This document shows, piece by piece, positions 31,210 through 39,066 of a stretch of 43,299 bases of DNA. Under the pieces are notes generated by a model. It made no database searches. It saw only the letters and a program-made list of their open reading frames with translations, and was not told the DNA's origin. This DNA is from Microbacterium resistens NBRC 103078 (GTDB taxonomy: Bacteria; Actinomycetota; Actinomycetes; Actinomycetales; Microbacteriaceae): the NCBI RefSeq assembly GCF_001552355.1, contig NZ_BCRA01000005.1, positions 1 through 43,299 on the forward strand. The letters run 5' to 3'. Both the position numbers and the translations under genes were made by a program. Position 1 is the first letter of the stretch; each line of letters opens with the position of its first letter.

Positions 31210-32257
31210 TCCCGTACCGGGCGAACAGCTCGTCGGCTCGTCCGCTCCGCACGAGGTCGCGGTGCATCTGGGTCTGCTGCAGGGCCGAGTGCAGGGAGAA
31301 GTCGGTCAGCGCGTCCCACCCCGCGGTCCAGGTCAGACGCCGGGCGTACTGCCAGATCGGCGCGTCGCCGAGCTCGTCCGCGACGGCCGCCACCTCCGCG
31401 GTGCGCCGGAGATGATGCGCGGCGATCTGGCGGCGACGCGATCCGAGGCCGGTGAACCGGTACTCGTGCCCGGGAAGCACCTCGAAGTCGTCGAACTCTG
31501 CGAGCCGCTCCAGCGAGGACAGCAGATCGCCCAGCGGCTCGTCACCGGGGAGGGAGCCGATGCCGACCCCGGAGTTGATCTGCGGCAGGACGTGATCGCC
31601 CGTGAACAGCAGACGAGCGGCCCGGTCCGCCAGACAGACGTGCCCGCCGGTGTGCCCGGGCGTCGCCACGACCTCCAGGACGCGGCCCGCCAGCCGCAGC
31701 TCGTCGCCGTCCGCCACGAGCAGGTCGGGTTCGGTGTCCTCCACGAGCGAGGGCCGGTCGAAGCCCGCCAGGAGCTCCGCGCGCCGCCCGCCGGGGACTC
31801 CCCATTCCTCCAGGCGACTCCGGTACTCGACCTCGTCCGAGGCCGACGGATGCGTCTGACGGGCCAGGACGCGGCGCTCTTTCCCGGAGAGGACCAGCGC
31901 CGCGCCGCTCTCCCGCCGGATGCCGTCCGCGGCCCCGAGGTGGTCCGGATGGAAGTGCGTCACGACGACCGTCCGCACGTCCGCGATGCGCCGACCGCGC
32001 GCGAGGAGGGCCCGTTCGAGAGTGTCCCGCGTCCGCTCCCCGCCCCAGCCGGGATCGATCAGGTGGACGCCGTCCTCGCCGATCAGCGCATAGCTGAGCG
32101 TGGCGGGGATCCCGCCCCCGGGGATCGGCACGGGGATCGCCCACACGCCGTCCGCGACCTCCTCGACCGGGGCGGACTCCCGCCGCCTCCAGGCCTCCGC
32201 CTGCGCGGGGCTCGTCACGACGATCGGGTCCTGCGGGGGTGCGGACGGTGCGGACAT
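31193..32257 (-). CDS. Metallo-beta-lactamase-fold hydrolase
   Basis: A 354-residue metallo-hydrolase. The zinc motif is complete: H101-F-H103-P-D105-H106, then His202 in TPGHTGGH and Asp221 in FTGDH, and a late GHEYRF supplies the last His. A C-terminal helical region of about 80 residues resembles the LACTB2-type family. It has no signal peptide. Possible activities are thioesterase, lactonase or nuclease; the regulatory context favours a small-molecule ester. A -10-like TAGGGT on the minus strand (32264-32269) is placed for a leaderless mRNA, next to a KstR2-like site. It is divergent from an MFS transporter. Confidence 0.87.
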   Translation of the reverse strand: MSAPSAPPQDPIVVTSPAQAEAWRRRESAPVEEVADGVWAIPVPIPGGGIPATLSYALIGEDGVHLIDPGWGGERTRDTLERALLARGRRIADVRTVVVTHFHPDHLGAADGIRRESGAALVLSGKERRVLARQTHPSASDEVEYRSRLEEWGVPGGRRAELLAGFDRPSLVEDTEPDLLVADGDELRLAGRVLEVVATPGHTGGHVCLADRAARLLFTGDHVLPQINSGVGIGSLPGDEPLGDLLSSLERLAEFDDFEVLPGHEYRFTGLGSRRRQIAAHHLRRTAEVAAVADELGDAPIWQYARRLTWTAGWDALTDFSLHSALQQTQMHRDLVRSGRADELFARYGITPGG

Positions 32258-32263
32258 GCGCCC

Positions 32264-32282
32264 ACCCTAGCAACCGCTTGGT
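32264..32282 (-). promoter_or_regulatory. KstR2-like operator (32269-32282) with -10 box for the metallo-hydrolase
   Basis: AGCAACCGCTTGGT (32269-32282) matches AnCAAGnnCTTGnT with one change. On the minus strand TAGGGT (32264-32269) lies 7 bases before the hydrolase ATG, so the operator sits between the -35 and -10 positions. Confidence 0.62.
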
Positions 32283-32291
32283 GCCGCGCGG

Positions 32292-32317
32292 TAGGCTCAC
32301 CCTACAAAGCGCTTGTC
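32292..32317 (+). promoter_or_regulatory. KstR2-like operator (32304-32317) with -10 box for the MFS gene
   Basis: ACAAAGCGCTTGTC (32304-32317) differs from AnCAAGnnCTTGnT at two positions but keeps the GCGCTTG core. TAGGCT (32292-32297) is a plausible -10 giving a start near 32304, the first base of the operator. It is the weakest of the eight sites. Confidence 0.5.
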
Positions 32318-32330
32318 CGAGAGGCAGGGC

Positions 32331-33734
32331 ATGGCCGGTTCCGCACACGGACGATCCGCGCGGCTGACCATCGGCGTCCTGGCGCTGACCGGGATGATCG
32401 CCTCGCTCCAGTTCACCCTGCTCATGCCGGCGCTGCCGCTCGTCCCGGCCGAGCTCGGCGTCCCCGCCGAGGACGCCGTCTGGCTGGTGACGATCACGCT
32501 GCTCACCGGGACCCTGGGCACCCCGGTCCTCACCCGGCTCGGGGACCTCTACGGCCGCCGCCGGATGCTGCTGCTGTCGGTCGGCCTGCTCGTCGTCGGC
32601 TCGGTCGTCGCCGCCTCCGTGCCGAGTTTCACGGCCGTGCTGATCGGCCGGGCGCTCCAGGGGACGGCGAACGCCGTGATCCCCCTCGGGATCGGGCTCA
32701 TGGCGGCGCTCCTCGACCGGACCAGGGCGGTGCTGGGGATCGCCCTGATGAGCGGCACACTGGGCATCGGGTCCGCTCTGGGTCTGGTGCTGTCCGGAGT
32801 CCTCACCGCCGCCGGCGGGCTTCCCGCGATCTTCTGGTTCTCCGCCGTGGCCGGCGTGGTCGTGGGCGGGCTCATCGCCATGACGACACGGGAGAGCCCC
32901 CGGGGCGGCCCGCAGCGCTTCGACGTGCTCGGCACCGCGCTGCTCGCCGTCGCGCTCACCGCTCTCCTCCTGCTCATCTCCAAGGGAACGTCGTGGGGCC
33001 TGACGAGCGCCGCCGGAATCGTCTGCGCCGTCGTCGCCGTCCTCGGCTTCGCGATCTGGTTCCCCTGGGAGTGGCGGCATCCCCGCCCCGTGGTCGACGT
33101 GCGCGCCGCCCTGCGCGCCCCGGTGCTGCAGATCAACATCGCCTCCTTCTTCGCCACGTTCGGCATGTTCGCGAACCATCTGCTCACCATGCAGGAGGCG
33201 CTGGGACCGGTCGAGACGAGGATGGGGCTCGGCCTGCCGGAGGTCGTCGCGGGGGCGGTGCTCGCGCCGTCGGCGGTGCTGATGATCCTGCTCGCGCCCG
33301 CCGCCGCCCGCGCGCTGTCCCGGTTCGGGGGGCGAGCGACGCTGTGCGGAGGATGCGCCGTGATGGCGGCCGCGTTCCTCTTCCGCGCCGTCGCGCACGG
33401 CGACGTGGTGCTCGTCGTCCTCGGTTCCGGTCTCGTCGGCGCGGGGATCGCGTTCGCGTTCGCCGCGATGCCCGCGCTCATCACCGAGGCGTCCCCCGCC
33501 GCGGACGTGGCCGCCGCGAACGGCGTGAACTCGCTCGTGCGCGCCCTGTCCGGCGCCGTGGCCAGCGCGGCGTTCGCGTTCGCGCTGGTGTCCTGGCCGG
33601 CGACCGCCGACCCCGACTTCCTGTCCGACACGGGCCTCACCGCCTCCCTGATCACGGTCGCGGGCTTCTCGGCCGCCGCCGGCGCCCTCGCCCTGGTCGT
33701 GCCGCGGCGCGGAGCGGCCGGGACGCGACGGTAG
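32331..33734 (+). CDS. MFS transporter, DHA2-type (14 transmembrane segments)
   Basis: A 467-residue major-facilitator protein with about 14 hydrophobic segments. The loop between segments 2 and 3 has the MFS motif GDLYGRRR (about 73-80), and LGIGSALGLVLSGVL resembles antiporter motif C of proton-driven exporters. Most DHA2 proteins export hydrophobic drugs, but some move metabolites. I chose ATG 32331; a TTG 18 bases upstream lies inside the operator. It is divergent from the metallo-hydrolase and is followed closely by a MarR gene. Sharing KstR2-like sites with steroid-type genes suggests movement of pathway intermediates (inference). Confidence 0.88.
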   Translation: MAGSAHGRSARLTIGVLALTGMIASLQFTLLMPALPLVPAELGVPAEDAVWLVTITLLTGTLGTPVLTRLGDLYGRRRMLLLSVGLLVVGSVVAASVPSFTAVLIGRALQGTANAVIPLGIGLMAALLDRTRAVLGIALMSGTLGIGSALGLVLSGVLTAAGGLPAIFWFSAVAGVVVGGLIAMTTRESPRGGPQRFDVLGTALLAVALTALLLLISKGTSWGLTSAAGIVCAVVAVLGFAIWFPWEWRHPRPVVDVRAALRAPVLQINIASFFATFGMFANHLLTMQEALGPVETRMGLGLPEVVAGAVLAPSAVLMILLAPAAARALSRFGGRATLCGGCAVMAAAFLFRAVAHGDVVLVVLGSGLVGAGIAFAFAAMPALITEASPAADVAAANGVNSLVRALSGAVASAAFAFALVSWPATADPDFLSDTGLTASLITVAGFSAAAGALALVVPRRGAAGTRR

Positions 33735-33744
33735 CGTAGGACCC

Positions 33745-34278
33745 GTGAGCCGTCGCCCGCTGCCCATCGATCCGCTCGCCGAGGCGAAGCGGCAGTGGCT
33801 GGCGCACGGGTGGCACGACGCCGCCGACGGCATGTCGGTGGTGATCTCGGTCATGCGGGCCCAGCAGCTCCTGCAGGCGCGGGTCGACCAGACCCTGCGC
33901 CCTTTCGGGCTGAGCTTCGCGCGCTACGAGGTGCTGCGCCTGCTCGCGTTCAGCCGGGAGGGGCACCTGCCGCTGTCGAGCGTCGTCGCCCGGCTCCAGG
34001 TGCACGCGACGAGCATGTCGAGCACCGCGGATCGCCTGGTGCGCGACGGGCTCATCCGCCGCGAGCCCCACCCGCACGACGGACGTGCGGCGATGCTCGC
34101 CCTCACCGAGGAGGGGCGGGCCGTCGTGGAGCAGGCGACCTCCGCGCTCAACGCGGAGGTCTTCCGCGCGCCGGGGCTGTCCGCCGCGGACGCCGCCGAC
34201 CTCGTCGCGATCGTCGCGCGCCTGCGCAAGGGCGCCGGCGACTTCGCCGACCCGCGACCGCAGCCGGATCCGCTCTGA
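33745..34278 (+). CDS. MarR-family transcriptional regulator
   Basis: A 177-residue MarR-type winged-helix protein. The DNA-binding region reads LSSVVARLQVHATSMSSTADRLVRDGLI followed by the wing RREPHPHDGRAAMLALTEEG. The N-terminal helices include PFGLSFARYEVLRLLAF. It starts at GTG 33745, 10 bp after the MFS gene, and probably belongs to the same transcript, as often seen for MarR regulators of exporters. Its stop overlaps the SRPBCC gene. Confidence 0.88.
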   Translation: MSRRPLPIDPLAEAKRQWLAHGWHDAADGMSVVISVMRAQQLLQARVDQTLRPFGLSFARYEVLRLLAFSREGHLPLSSVVARLQVHATSMSSTADRLVRDGLIRREPHPHDGRAAMLALTEEGRAVVEQATSALNAEVFRAPGLSAADAADLVAIVARLRKGAGDFADPRPQPDPL

Positions 34279-34751
34279 TGCCCTCCTTCGTGCTCGAACG
34301 CGACATCGCGGCGCCCGTCGCCCTCGTGTTCGGGCTGTCTCTCGACGCCGATGTGCACGTCGAGTCCATGTCCCGCCACCGGGAGCGGATCGTCGGCACC
34401 GCACCGGCCGAGCAGCTCGGCGAGGGCGACGAGATCACCTGGAGCGCGCGGCACTTCGGGATCCGCTTCCGGATGACCTCCCTCGTCCACGACGTCGACG
34501 AGCCCCACGGCTTCATCGACCACCAGGTGCGCGGCCCCTTCGCCGAGTTCCGCCACCGGCACGCGTTCACGGCGATCCCCGGGGGAACCCGCATGCGGGA
34601 CGAGATCCGCTTCCGCTCGCCGTTCGGAGTGCTCGGCCGGCTCGTCGACGCGACGCTCATGGGCCGCCACCTCGAGCGGCTGATCCGGGAGCGCAACGAC
34701 GTGCTCGAGCGGCGCGCGCTCGCCCTGTCGCCCGGGCTCGACGCGCCGTAG
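34278..34751 (+). CDS. SRPBCC-family (START/polyketide-cyclase fold) protein
   Basis: A 157-residue ligand-binding fold protein. The first strand FVLERDIAAPVALVFGLSLD and the late segments FRHRHAFTAIPGGTRMRDEIRFRSPFG and LERLIRERNDVLERRA match the SRPBCC (CoxG/cyclase-dehydrase) group that binds hydrophobic molecules. No catalytic residues can be assigned. It starts one base into the MarR stop codon (TGATG), so translation is coupled. It may sense or carry a hydrophobic compound. Confidence 0.75.
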   Translation: MPSFVLERDIAAPVALVFGLSLDADVHVESMSRHRERIVGTAPAEQLGEGDEITWSARHFGIRFRMTSLVHDVDEPHGFIDHQVRGPFAEFRHRHAFTAIPGGTRMRDEIRFRSPFGVLGRLVDATLMGRHLERLIRERNDVLERRALALSPGLDAP

Positions 34752-34761
34752 GCTGACGCGC

Positions 34762-35205
34762 ATGAGCGAACTCCGACTCCGCACGGTCCTCGAGCCCATG
34801 GGCCCTGCCGGCGCGATCGTGCTCACCGACGAGCAGGTGGCGGCGCTGGGCGACGCCAAGGCGTTCCCCGTCACCGTGACGATCGGCGACCGCACCGCGC
34901 GGCTGCGCCTGGCCCGGATGGGCGGGAAGAACCTCATCGGCTTCAGCAAGGCGGTGCGCGCCGAGCTGGGCGTCGAACTCGGCGACGAGCTCGACGCCGT
35001 GATCGTCCAGGACACCGCGGAGCGCACGGTCGACGTCCCGGGTCCTCTCGCGGACGCCCTCGCCGAGGCCGGTCTGGCGGCGTCCTTCGACGGGCTCTCC
35101 TACACCCGCCGCAAGGAGATGGCGCGGGCGGTGGACGAGGCCAAGCAGGATGCGACCCGGGAGCGGCGCATCGCGAAGATCCTCACCGAGCTCCGCGACG
35201 CCTGA
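34762..35205 (+). CDS. DUF1905 / YdeI-OmpD-associated family protein
   Basis: A 147-residue two-part protein. The first ~90 residues are a DUF1905 beta-barrel (LRLRTVLEPMGPAGAIVLTDEQVAAL, then GKNLIGFSKAVRAELGVELGDEL). The C-terminal part has the YdeI-type motif FDGLSYTRRKEMARAVDEAKQDATRERRIAKI. The function is not established; the YdeI name comes from bacteriocin-protection work in enterobacteria. It follows the SRPBCC gene by 10 bp. It is common in actinobacterial genomes and probably unrelated to the catabolic genes. Confidence 0.82.
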   Translation: MSELRLRTVLEPMGPAGAIVLTDEQVAALGDAKAFPVTVTIGDRTARLRLARMGGKNLIGFSKAVRAELGVELGDELDAVIVQDTAERTVDVPGPLADALAEAGLAASFDGLSYTRRKEMARAVDEAKQDATRERRIAKILTELRDA

Positions 35206-35250
35206 CCGAGCGGTCCCCCGGGTCCCGCGGCCTGCGCGCGTCGGATCCGG

Positions 35251-35760
35251 TCAGTCGCCCTCGTAGACGTAACGGTCGAACCGGGCCGGGATGTTCATCC
35301 GCTGCCAGGCCAGCTCCTCGTCGCGACGCGCACGATCGTGGGGGAACGCCTTCGCCGTGTGCCGCGGGACCTGGCGGCTGTGACCGGCCATGTGCGCCAC
35401 CGCCACGGCCTGCCCGCACACCCGGGCGGCGGCCCCGGCCGCCGGATCCTCGGCCTCGCGAGCCGCGGCGTGACACGCGAAGGCACGCTCGCGCACGGCC
35501 TCGATGTCGAGCTCGCCGCGAAGGAACGCCCACGCGGCGTCCAGCGCCTCCTGCGGACGACGATCGTCCGGACGCTCCGCGACGAACAGGGGCAGCAGCC
35601 GCTCGGCGCACGCCACCGTCCACGCGACGAGCTCCCGGCGATCGTCCTCGGACAGGGTCAGGTCGGTGTCGTCCGGGATCGCCAGGGCGCCGAGCCCGCC
35701 GGTCTCGATGCGGATCTCCTCGTCTGCGGACGGGGAGGCGGAGGGCGTCGACGCGTTCAT
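35251..35760 (-). CDS. Imm5-like (putative immunity) family protein
   Basis: A 169-residue protein. After a disordered Ser/Pro-rich start, it has an alpha-helical domain with [19 protein letters not shown], a stretch [22 protein letters not shown], and [26 protein letters not shown]. This looks like the Imm5-like domain found in many actinobacterial proteins of unknown role. No toxin gene is adjacent. Its ATG lies in the stop of the enoyl-CoA hydratase gene (35757-35760), so it is translated with that enzyme. The annotation is by pattern only, and the biological role is unknown. Confidence 0.65.
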   Translation of the reverse strand: MNASTPSASPSADEEIRIETGGLGALAIPDDTDLTLSEDDRRELVAWTVACAERLLPLFVAERPDDRRPQEALDAAWAFLRGELDIEAVRERAFACHAAAREAEDPAAGAAARVCGQAVAVAHMAGHSRQVPRHTAKAFPHDRARRDEELAWQRMNIPARFDRYVYEGD

Positions 35761-36533
35761 CGGTGCTGGAACTCCGGGGGGCGCTTCTCCCGGAAGGCGG
35801 CCATGCCCTCCTTCTGGTCCGCGGTGTCGAACAGCGCGGCGAACGCCTGCTTCTCGAACGCGAGCCCGTCCGCGAGGGTCGTCTCCATCGCCTGATCCAG
35901 CGCCGCCTTGGCCGCGTACACGGAGGGCAGCGACTTGGAGGCGATCGTCGTCGCGAGCTTCTCGGCCTCGGCGAGGAGGTCGGCGGCCGGAACCACCCGG
36001 GAGACGAGGCCGGACCGCTCGGCCTCCGCGGCGTCCATGAGACGGCCGGACAGGACGAGCTCGGCCGCCTTGTAGTAACCGACCGCGCGGATCAGCCGCT
36101 GAGTGCCGCCCATCCCCGGGATCACGCCGAGGTTGATCTCCGGCTGACCGAACCGCGCGGTGTCGGCCGCGAGGATGATGTCGCACATCATCGCCAGCTC
36201 GCAGCCGCCGCCCAGCGCATAGCCGGAGACCGCGGCGATGACGGGGGTGCGCACGGCCGCGAAGTCGCGCCAGACGCCGAAGTGGTCCGTGGCCGTCATC
36301 TCGGCCGCCGACATCGACTCCATCTCCTTGATGTCGGCGCCGGCGGCGAACGCCTTCTCGGAGCCCGTGACGACGATGGCTCCGATCCCCTCGTCCTCAT
36401 CGAAGGCGACGGACGCGGCGGTGACCTCCGCGGCGATCCGGGAGTTCAGCGCGTTGAGCGCCTCGGGGCGATGGAGGGTGATCCATCCGACGCGTCCTCG
36501 CTGTTCGACGATGATCGTCTCGTACTCGGTCAT
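35757..36533 (-). CDS. Enoyl-CoA hydratase (crotonase family)
   Basis: A 258-residue crotonase-type hydratase. The oxyanion loop AAGADIKEM is at 64-72, Glu112 (GGGCELA) and Glu132 ([12 protein letters not shown]) are the two expected catalytic acids, and the C-terminal helices are intact. It should add water to 2-enoyl-CoA esters and resembles the EchA8/short-chain type. Near the valine genes it may hydrate methacrylyl-CoA, but it lies 400 bp from them with a repeat-rich spacer in between, so its promoter is probably separate. It is coupled to the Imm5-like gene downstream. Confidence 0.92.
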   Translation of the reverse strand: MTEYETIIVEQRGRVGWITLHRPEALNALNSRIAAEVTAASVAFDEDEGIGAIVVTGSEKAFAAGADIKEMESMSAAEMTATDHFGVWRDFAAVRTPVIAAVSGYALGGGCELAMMCDIILAADTARFGQPEINLGVIPGMGGTQRLIRAVGYYKAAELVLSGRLMDAAEAERSGLVSRVVPAADLLAEAEKLATTIASKSLPSVYAAKAALDQAMETTLADGLAFEKQAFAALFDTADQKEGMAAFREKRPPEFQHR

Positions 36534-36934
36534 GTCTCTCCCCTCCGTCGCGGCGCTGCAACCCTTCCAGTATCACCGATGCTCCGGACACCCTCTCCCG
36601 CCCCACGGGATTCCCCTCCCCATCCCGCCCCGTCCCGGTCCCGCCCCGTCCCGGTCCCGCCCCGTCCCGGGTCCCGCCCCGTCCCGGTCCCGCCCCGTCC
36701 CGGTCCCGCCCCGTCCCGATCTGCACACTTTGTCCCGGTCCCGCCCCGTCCCGATCTGCACACTTTGTCCCGATCTGCACAGGGAACGCCGAAATTGCTG
36801 TGCAGACCGGGTTCGGGTGTGCAGATCGGGACAGGGTGGGGTCGCGGGCGGGGATTGGGGTCCGGGACGGGGATTGGGGTCGCGGACGGGGATTGGGGTC
36901 CGGGTGGGTGTGGGGGTCGGGATTGGGGATGGGG
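36534..36934. repeat. Repeat-filled spacer upstream of the enoyl-CoA hydratase gene
   Basis: This 401-bp spacer holds three kinds of repeat. From 36624 to 36718 six copies of the 16-base unit CCCGCCCCGTCCCGGT run head to tail, the third with one extra G. From 36719 to 36833 GATCTGCACA occurs in direct and inverted copies: a perfect 15-bp inverted repeat (36766-36780 with 36819-36833) and an alternative 9-bp one (36774-36782 with 36798-36806). From 36850 to 36906 three 19-base copies of GGGGATTGGGGTC... follow, and the G-rich tract continues to 36934. I see no coding sequence; the open frames there are repeat artefacts. Confidence 0.85.
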
Positions 36935-37837
36935 TCAGGGGGTGGGGACGGGAGGGGCGGAGGCGTCGCGGATGTCGGTGATGATGCCGGAGAAGTCGCG
37001 GCCCGCACCCTCCCCCGCGGCGAAGGCGGCGTAGATCTCCTGCGCCAGACGGCCCAGCCGCGCGTCGGTGCCTGTCGCCTCGATCGCCTGCAGCGCGAGC
37101 CCCAGGTCCTTCGCCATCAGCGCGCCGGCGAAGCCCGGCTGATAGTCGCGGTTCGCCGGGCTCGTCGGCACGGGGCCGGGGACGGGGCAGTTCGTGCTCA
37201 GCGCCCAGCACTGCCCCGACGCCTGCGACACGACGTCGTAGAGCACCTGGTGCTCCAGCCCGAGCCGCTCGGCGAGGACGAAGGCCTCCCCGACGACGAT
37301 CTGCGACACCGCGAGGATCATGTTGTTGCACACCTTCGCGGCCTGCCCGAGCCCCGGCCCGCCGCAGTGCACGATCCGCTTCCCCATGGCCTCCAGCAGC
37401 GGCAGCGCCGCCGCGAAGTCCTCGTCGGATCCGCCGACCATGAACGCGAGCGTGCCGTTCTCCGCGCCGACCACTCCTCCGGACACCGGGGCGTCGATGT
37501 TGCGGTGCCCCGCCGCCACGGCCCTGTCGTGAGCGGTCTGCGCCTCGTCCACCGCGATCGTGGAGGAGTCGATGAACAGGGTTCCCGGAGGCGCGGCGGC
37601 GAGGAGCCCGCCGTCGTACGCCTCGATCACGTGCCGGCCGCTGGGGAACATCGTCAGCACCACGTCCGCGCCGGAGGCCGCCTCCGTGCCGGACGCCGCG
37701 ACCGGGATGCCCGCCGCCTGCGCCGCCTCGACCGCCGCGGCCACGACGTCGAACCCGATCACGTCGTGGCCCGCCTCGACGAGGTTCCTCGCCATCGGCA
37801 GGCCCATGTGCCCGAGGCCCAGGAATGCGATCTTCAT
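36935..37837 (-). CDS. mmsB: 3-hydroxyisobutyrate dehydrogenase
   Basis: A 300-residue beta-hydroxyacid dehydrogenase. The N-terminal FLGLGHMGLPMARNL binds the nucleotide, DAPVSGG (115-121) binds substrate, and Lys168 in GQAAKVCNNM is the catalytic base. It oxidises 3-hydroxyisobutyrate to methylmalonate semialdehyde with NAD in valine breakdown. It is the third gene of an mmsA-acyl-CoA dehydrogenase-mmsB cluster, 32 bp after the dehydrogenase. Only TPPVP-type residues follow the domain, so the end is normal; a G-rich repeat begins directly beyond it. Confidence 0.92.
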   Translation of the reverse strand: MKIAFLGLGHMGLPMARNLVEAGHDVIGFDVVAAAVEAAQAAGIPVAASGTEAASGADVVLTMFPSGRHVIEAYDGGLLAAAPPGTLFIDSSTIAVDEAQTAHDRAVAAGHRNIDAPVSGGVVGAENGTLAFMVGGSDEDFAAALPLLEAMGKRIVHCGGPGLGQAAKVCNNMILAVSQIVVGEAFVLAERLGLEHQVLYDVVSQASGQCWALSTNCPVPGPVPTSPANRDYQPGFAGALMAKDLGLALQAIEATGTDARLGRLAQEIYAAFAAGEGAGRDFSGIITDIRDASAPPVPTP

Positions 37838-37869
37838 CGTCCGCTCCTTCCGCGCGCCCCGACGGGCGC

Positions 37870-39021
37870 TCACACGCCCTTGAGGACGTCGCGCCCGACG
37901 ATCAGGCGCATGATCTCGTTCGTGCCCTCCAGGATCTGGTGCACGCGGAGGTCCCGCACCACCTTCTCGATCCCGTAGTCCTGAAGGTAGCCGTAGCCGC
38001 CGTGCAGCTGGAGGGCGCGGTTGGCCACGTCGAAGCCGGCGTCGGTCGCGAAGCGCTTCGCCATGGCGCAGCGGGCGGCCGCGTCCGGGGCGCCGGCGTC
38101 CACCGCCTCGGCCGCGTCCCTGACCATCAGACGCGCGGCGTGCAGCTCCGTGCGCATGTCGGCGAGGGCGAAGACGATCGACTGCTTCTCGGCGAGCGCC
38201 TCGCCGAACGTGAAGCGCTCGTGCACGTAGCGCGTCGCCCGGTCCAGGGCCCACTGCGCGCCGCCGATCGAGCACGCGGCGATGTTCAACCGTCCGCCGT
38301 CGAGGGCCGACATCGCGATCGCGAAGCCGCGGCCCTCCTCGCCGAGCACGTTCTGCGCCGGGATCCGCACCTCGTCCAGGATCACCTGCCGGGTCGGCTG
38401 CGCGTGCCAGCCCATCTTCTTCTCCGGCGCCCCGAAGCTCAGCCGCGGAGCGTCGGCCGGCACGAGGAAGGCGGTGATCCCCTTCGCGCCCGGCTCCCCC
38501 GTGCGCGCCATCACGACGTAGACGGCCGCCTCGCCCGCACCGGAGATGAACTGCTTCACCCCGGTCAGCACGTAGTCGTCGCCGTCGCGGATGGCGCTCG
38601 TCGCGATCGCCGCGGCGTCCGATCCCGCGCCCGGCTCGGTCAGGCAGTACCCGCCGAACGCCTGCATGCTGGTCAGCGACGGCAGCCACTGGGCCCGCTG
38701 CGCCTCCGTGCCGTAGCCGTCGATCATCCCGACGACCATGTTGTGGATCGAGATGTACGCCGCCACGGCCGGATCCCCCTCGGCGAGCGCCTCGAAGATC
38801 GCCACGGTGTCGACGCGGGAGAGTCCCGTGCCGCCGGACTCCTCACGGACGTAGATGCCGCCGAGGCCGAGCTCCCCCGCGCGGTGCAGGCTCTCGCGCG
38901 GGAAGAGGTGCTTTTCGTCCCGCTCCGCGGCGAACGGCTCCAGCTCCGTGGCGGCGAAGTCGCGGACGGCATCGAGGATCGCCTCGCGCTCCTCGGCGGT
39001 CGTGGTGGTGACCATGGTCAT
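37870..39021 (-). CDS. Acyl-CoA dehydrogenase, probably isobutyryl-CoA dehydrogenase
   Basis: A full-length 383-residue acyl-CoA dehydrogenase. YCLTEPGAGSD and the following MARTG-containing sheet line the flavin site, RFTFGEALAEKQSIVF carries the family signature, and Glu365 in HQILEGTNEIMR is the catalytic base of the short/medium-chain type. With mmsA and mmsB on either side it is most likely the isobutyryl-CoA dehydrogenase of valine catabolism, which makes methacrylyl-CoA. The start ATG 39021 follows GAGGAG; an ATG two codons on is possible. Spacers to mmsA and mmsB are 45 and 32 bp. Confidence 0.9.
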   Translation of the reverse strand: MTMVTTTTAEEREAILDAVRDFAATELEPFAAERDEKHLFPRESLHRAGELGLGGIYVREESGGTGLSRVDTVAIFEALAEGDPAVAAYISIHNMVVGMIDGYGTEAQRAQWLPSLTSMQAFGGYCLTEPGAGSDAAAIATSAIRDGDDYVLTGVKQFISGAGEAAVYVVMARTGEPGAKGITAFLVPADAPRLSFGAPEKKMGWHAQPTRQVILDEVRIPAQNVLGEEGRGFAIAMSALDGGRLNIAACSIGGAQWALDRATRYVHERFTFGEALAEKQSIVFALADMRTELHAARLMVRDAAEAVDAGAPDAAARCAMAKRFATDAGFDVANRALQLHGGYGYLQDYGIEKVVRDLRVHQILEGTNEIMRLIVGRDVLKGV

Positions 39022-39066
39022 CGGTGTCTCCTCGTGGGGTCGTGCTCGTGGCGCGGAGGGTGGGCG

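Noticed and set aside
35251..35760. Toxin-immunity locus
   Set aside because: The Imm5-like protein has no toxin, secretion or polymorphic-toxin gene beside it; it is coupled to a metabolic enzyme.
36624..36934. CRISPR array
   Set aside because: The units are contiguous 16- and 19-mers with no unique spacers, and no cas genes are present.
36397..37034. Open frames across the repeat spacer encoding GTGRDRDGAG- or PVPPRPGPA-type proteins
   Set aside because: They are translations of tandem DNA repeats, occur in several frames at once, and run into the real genes on both sides.
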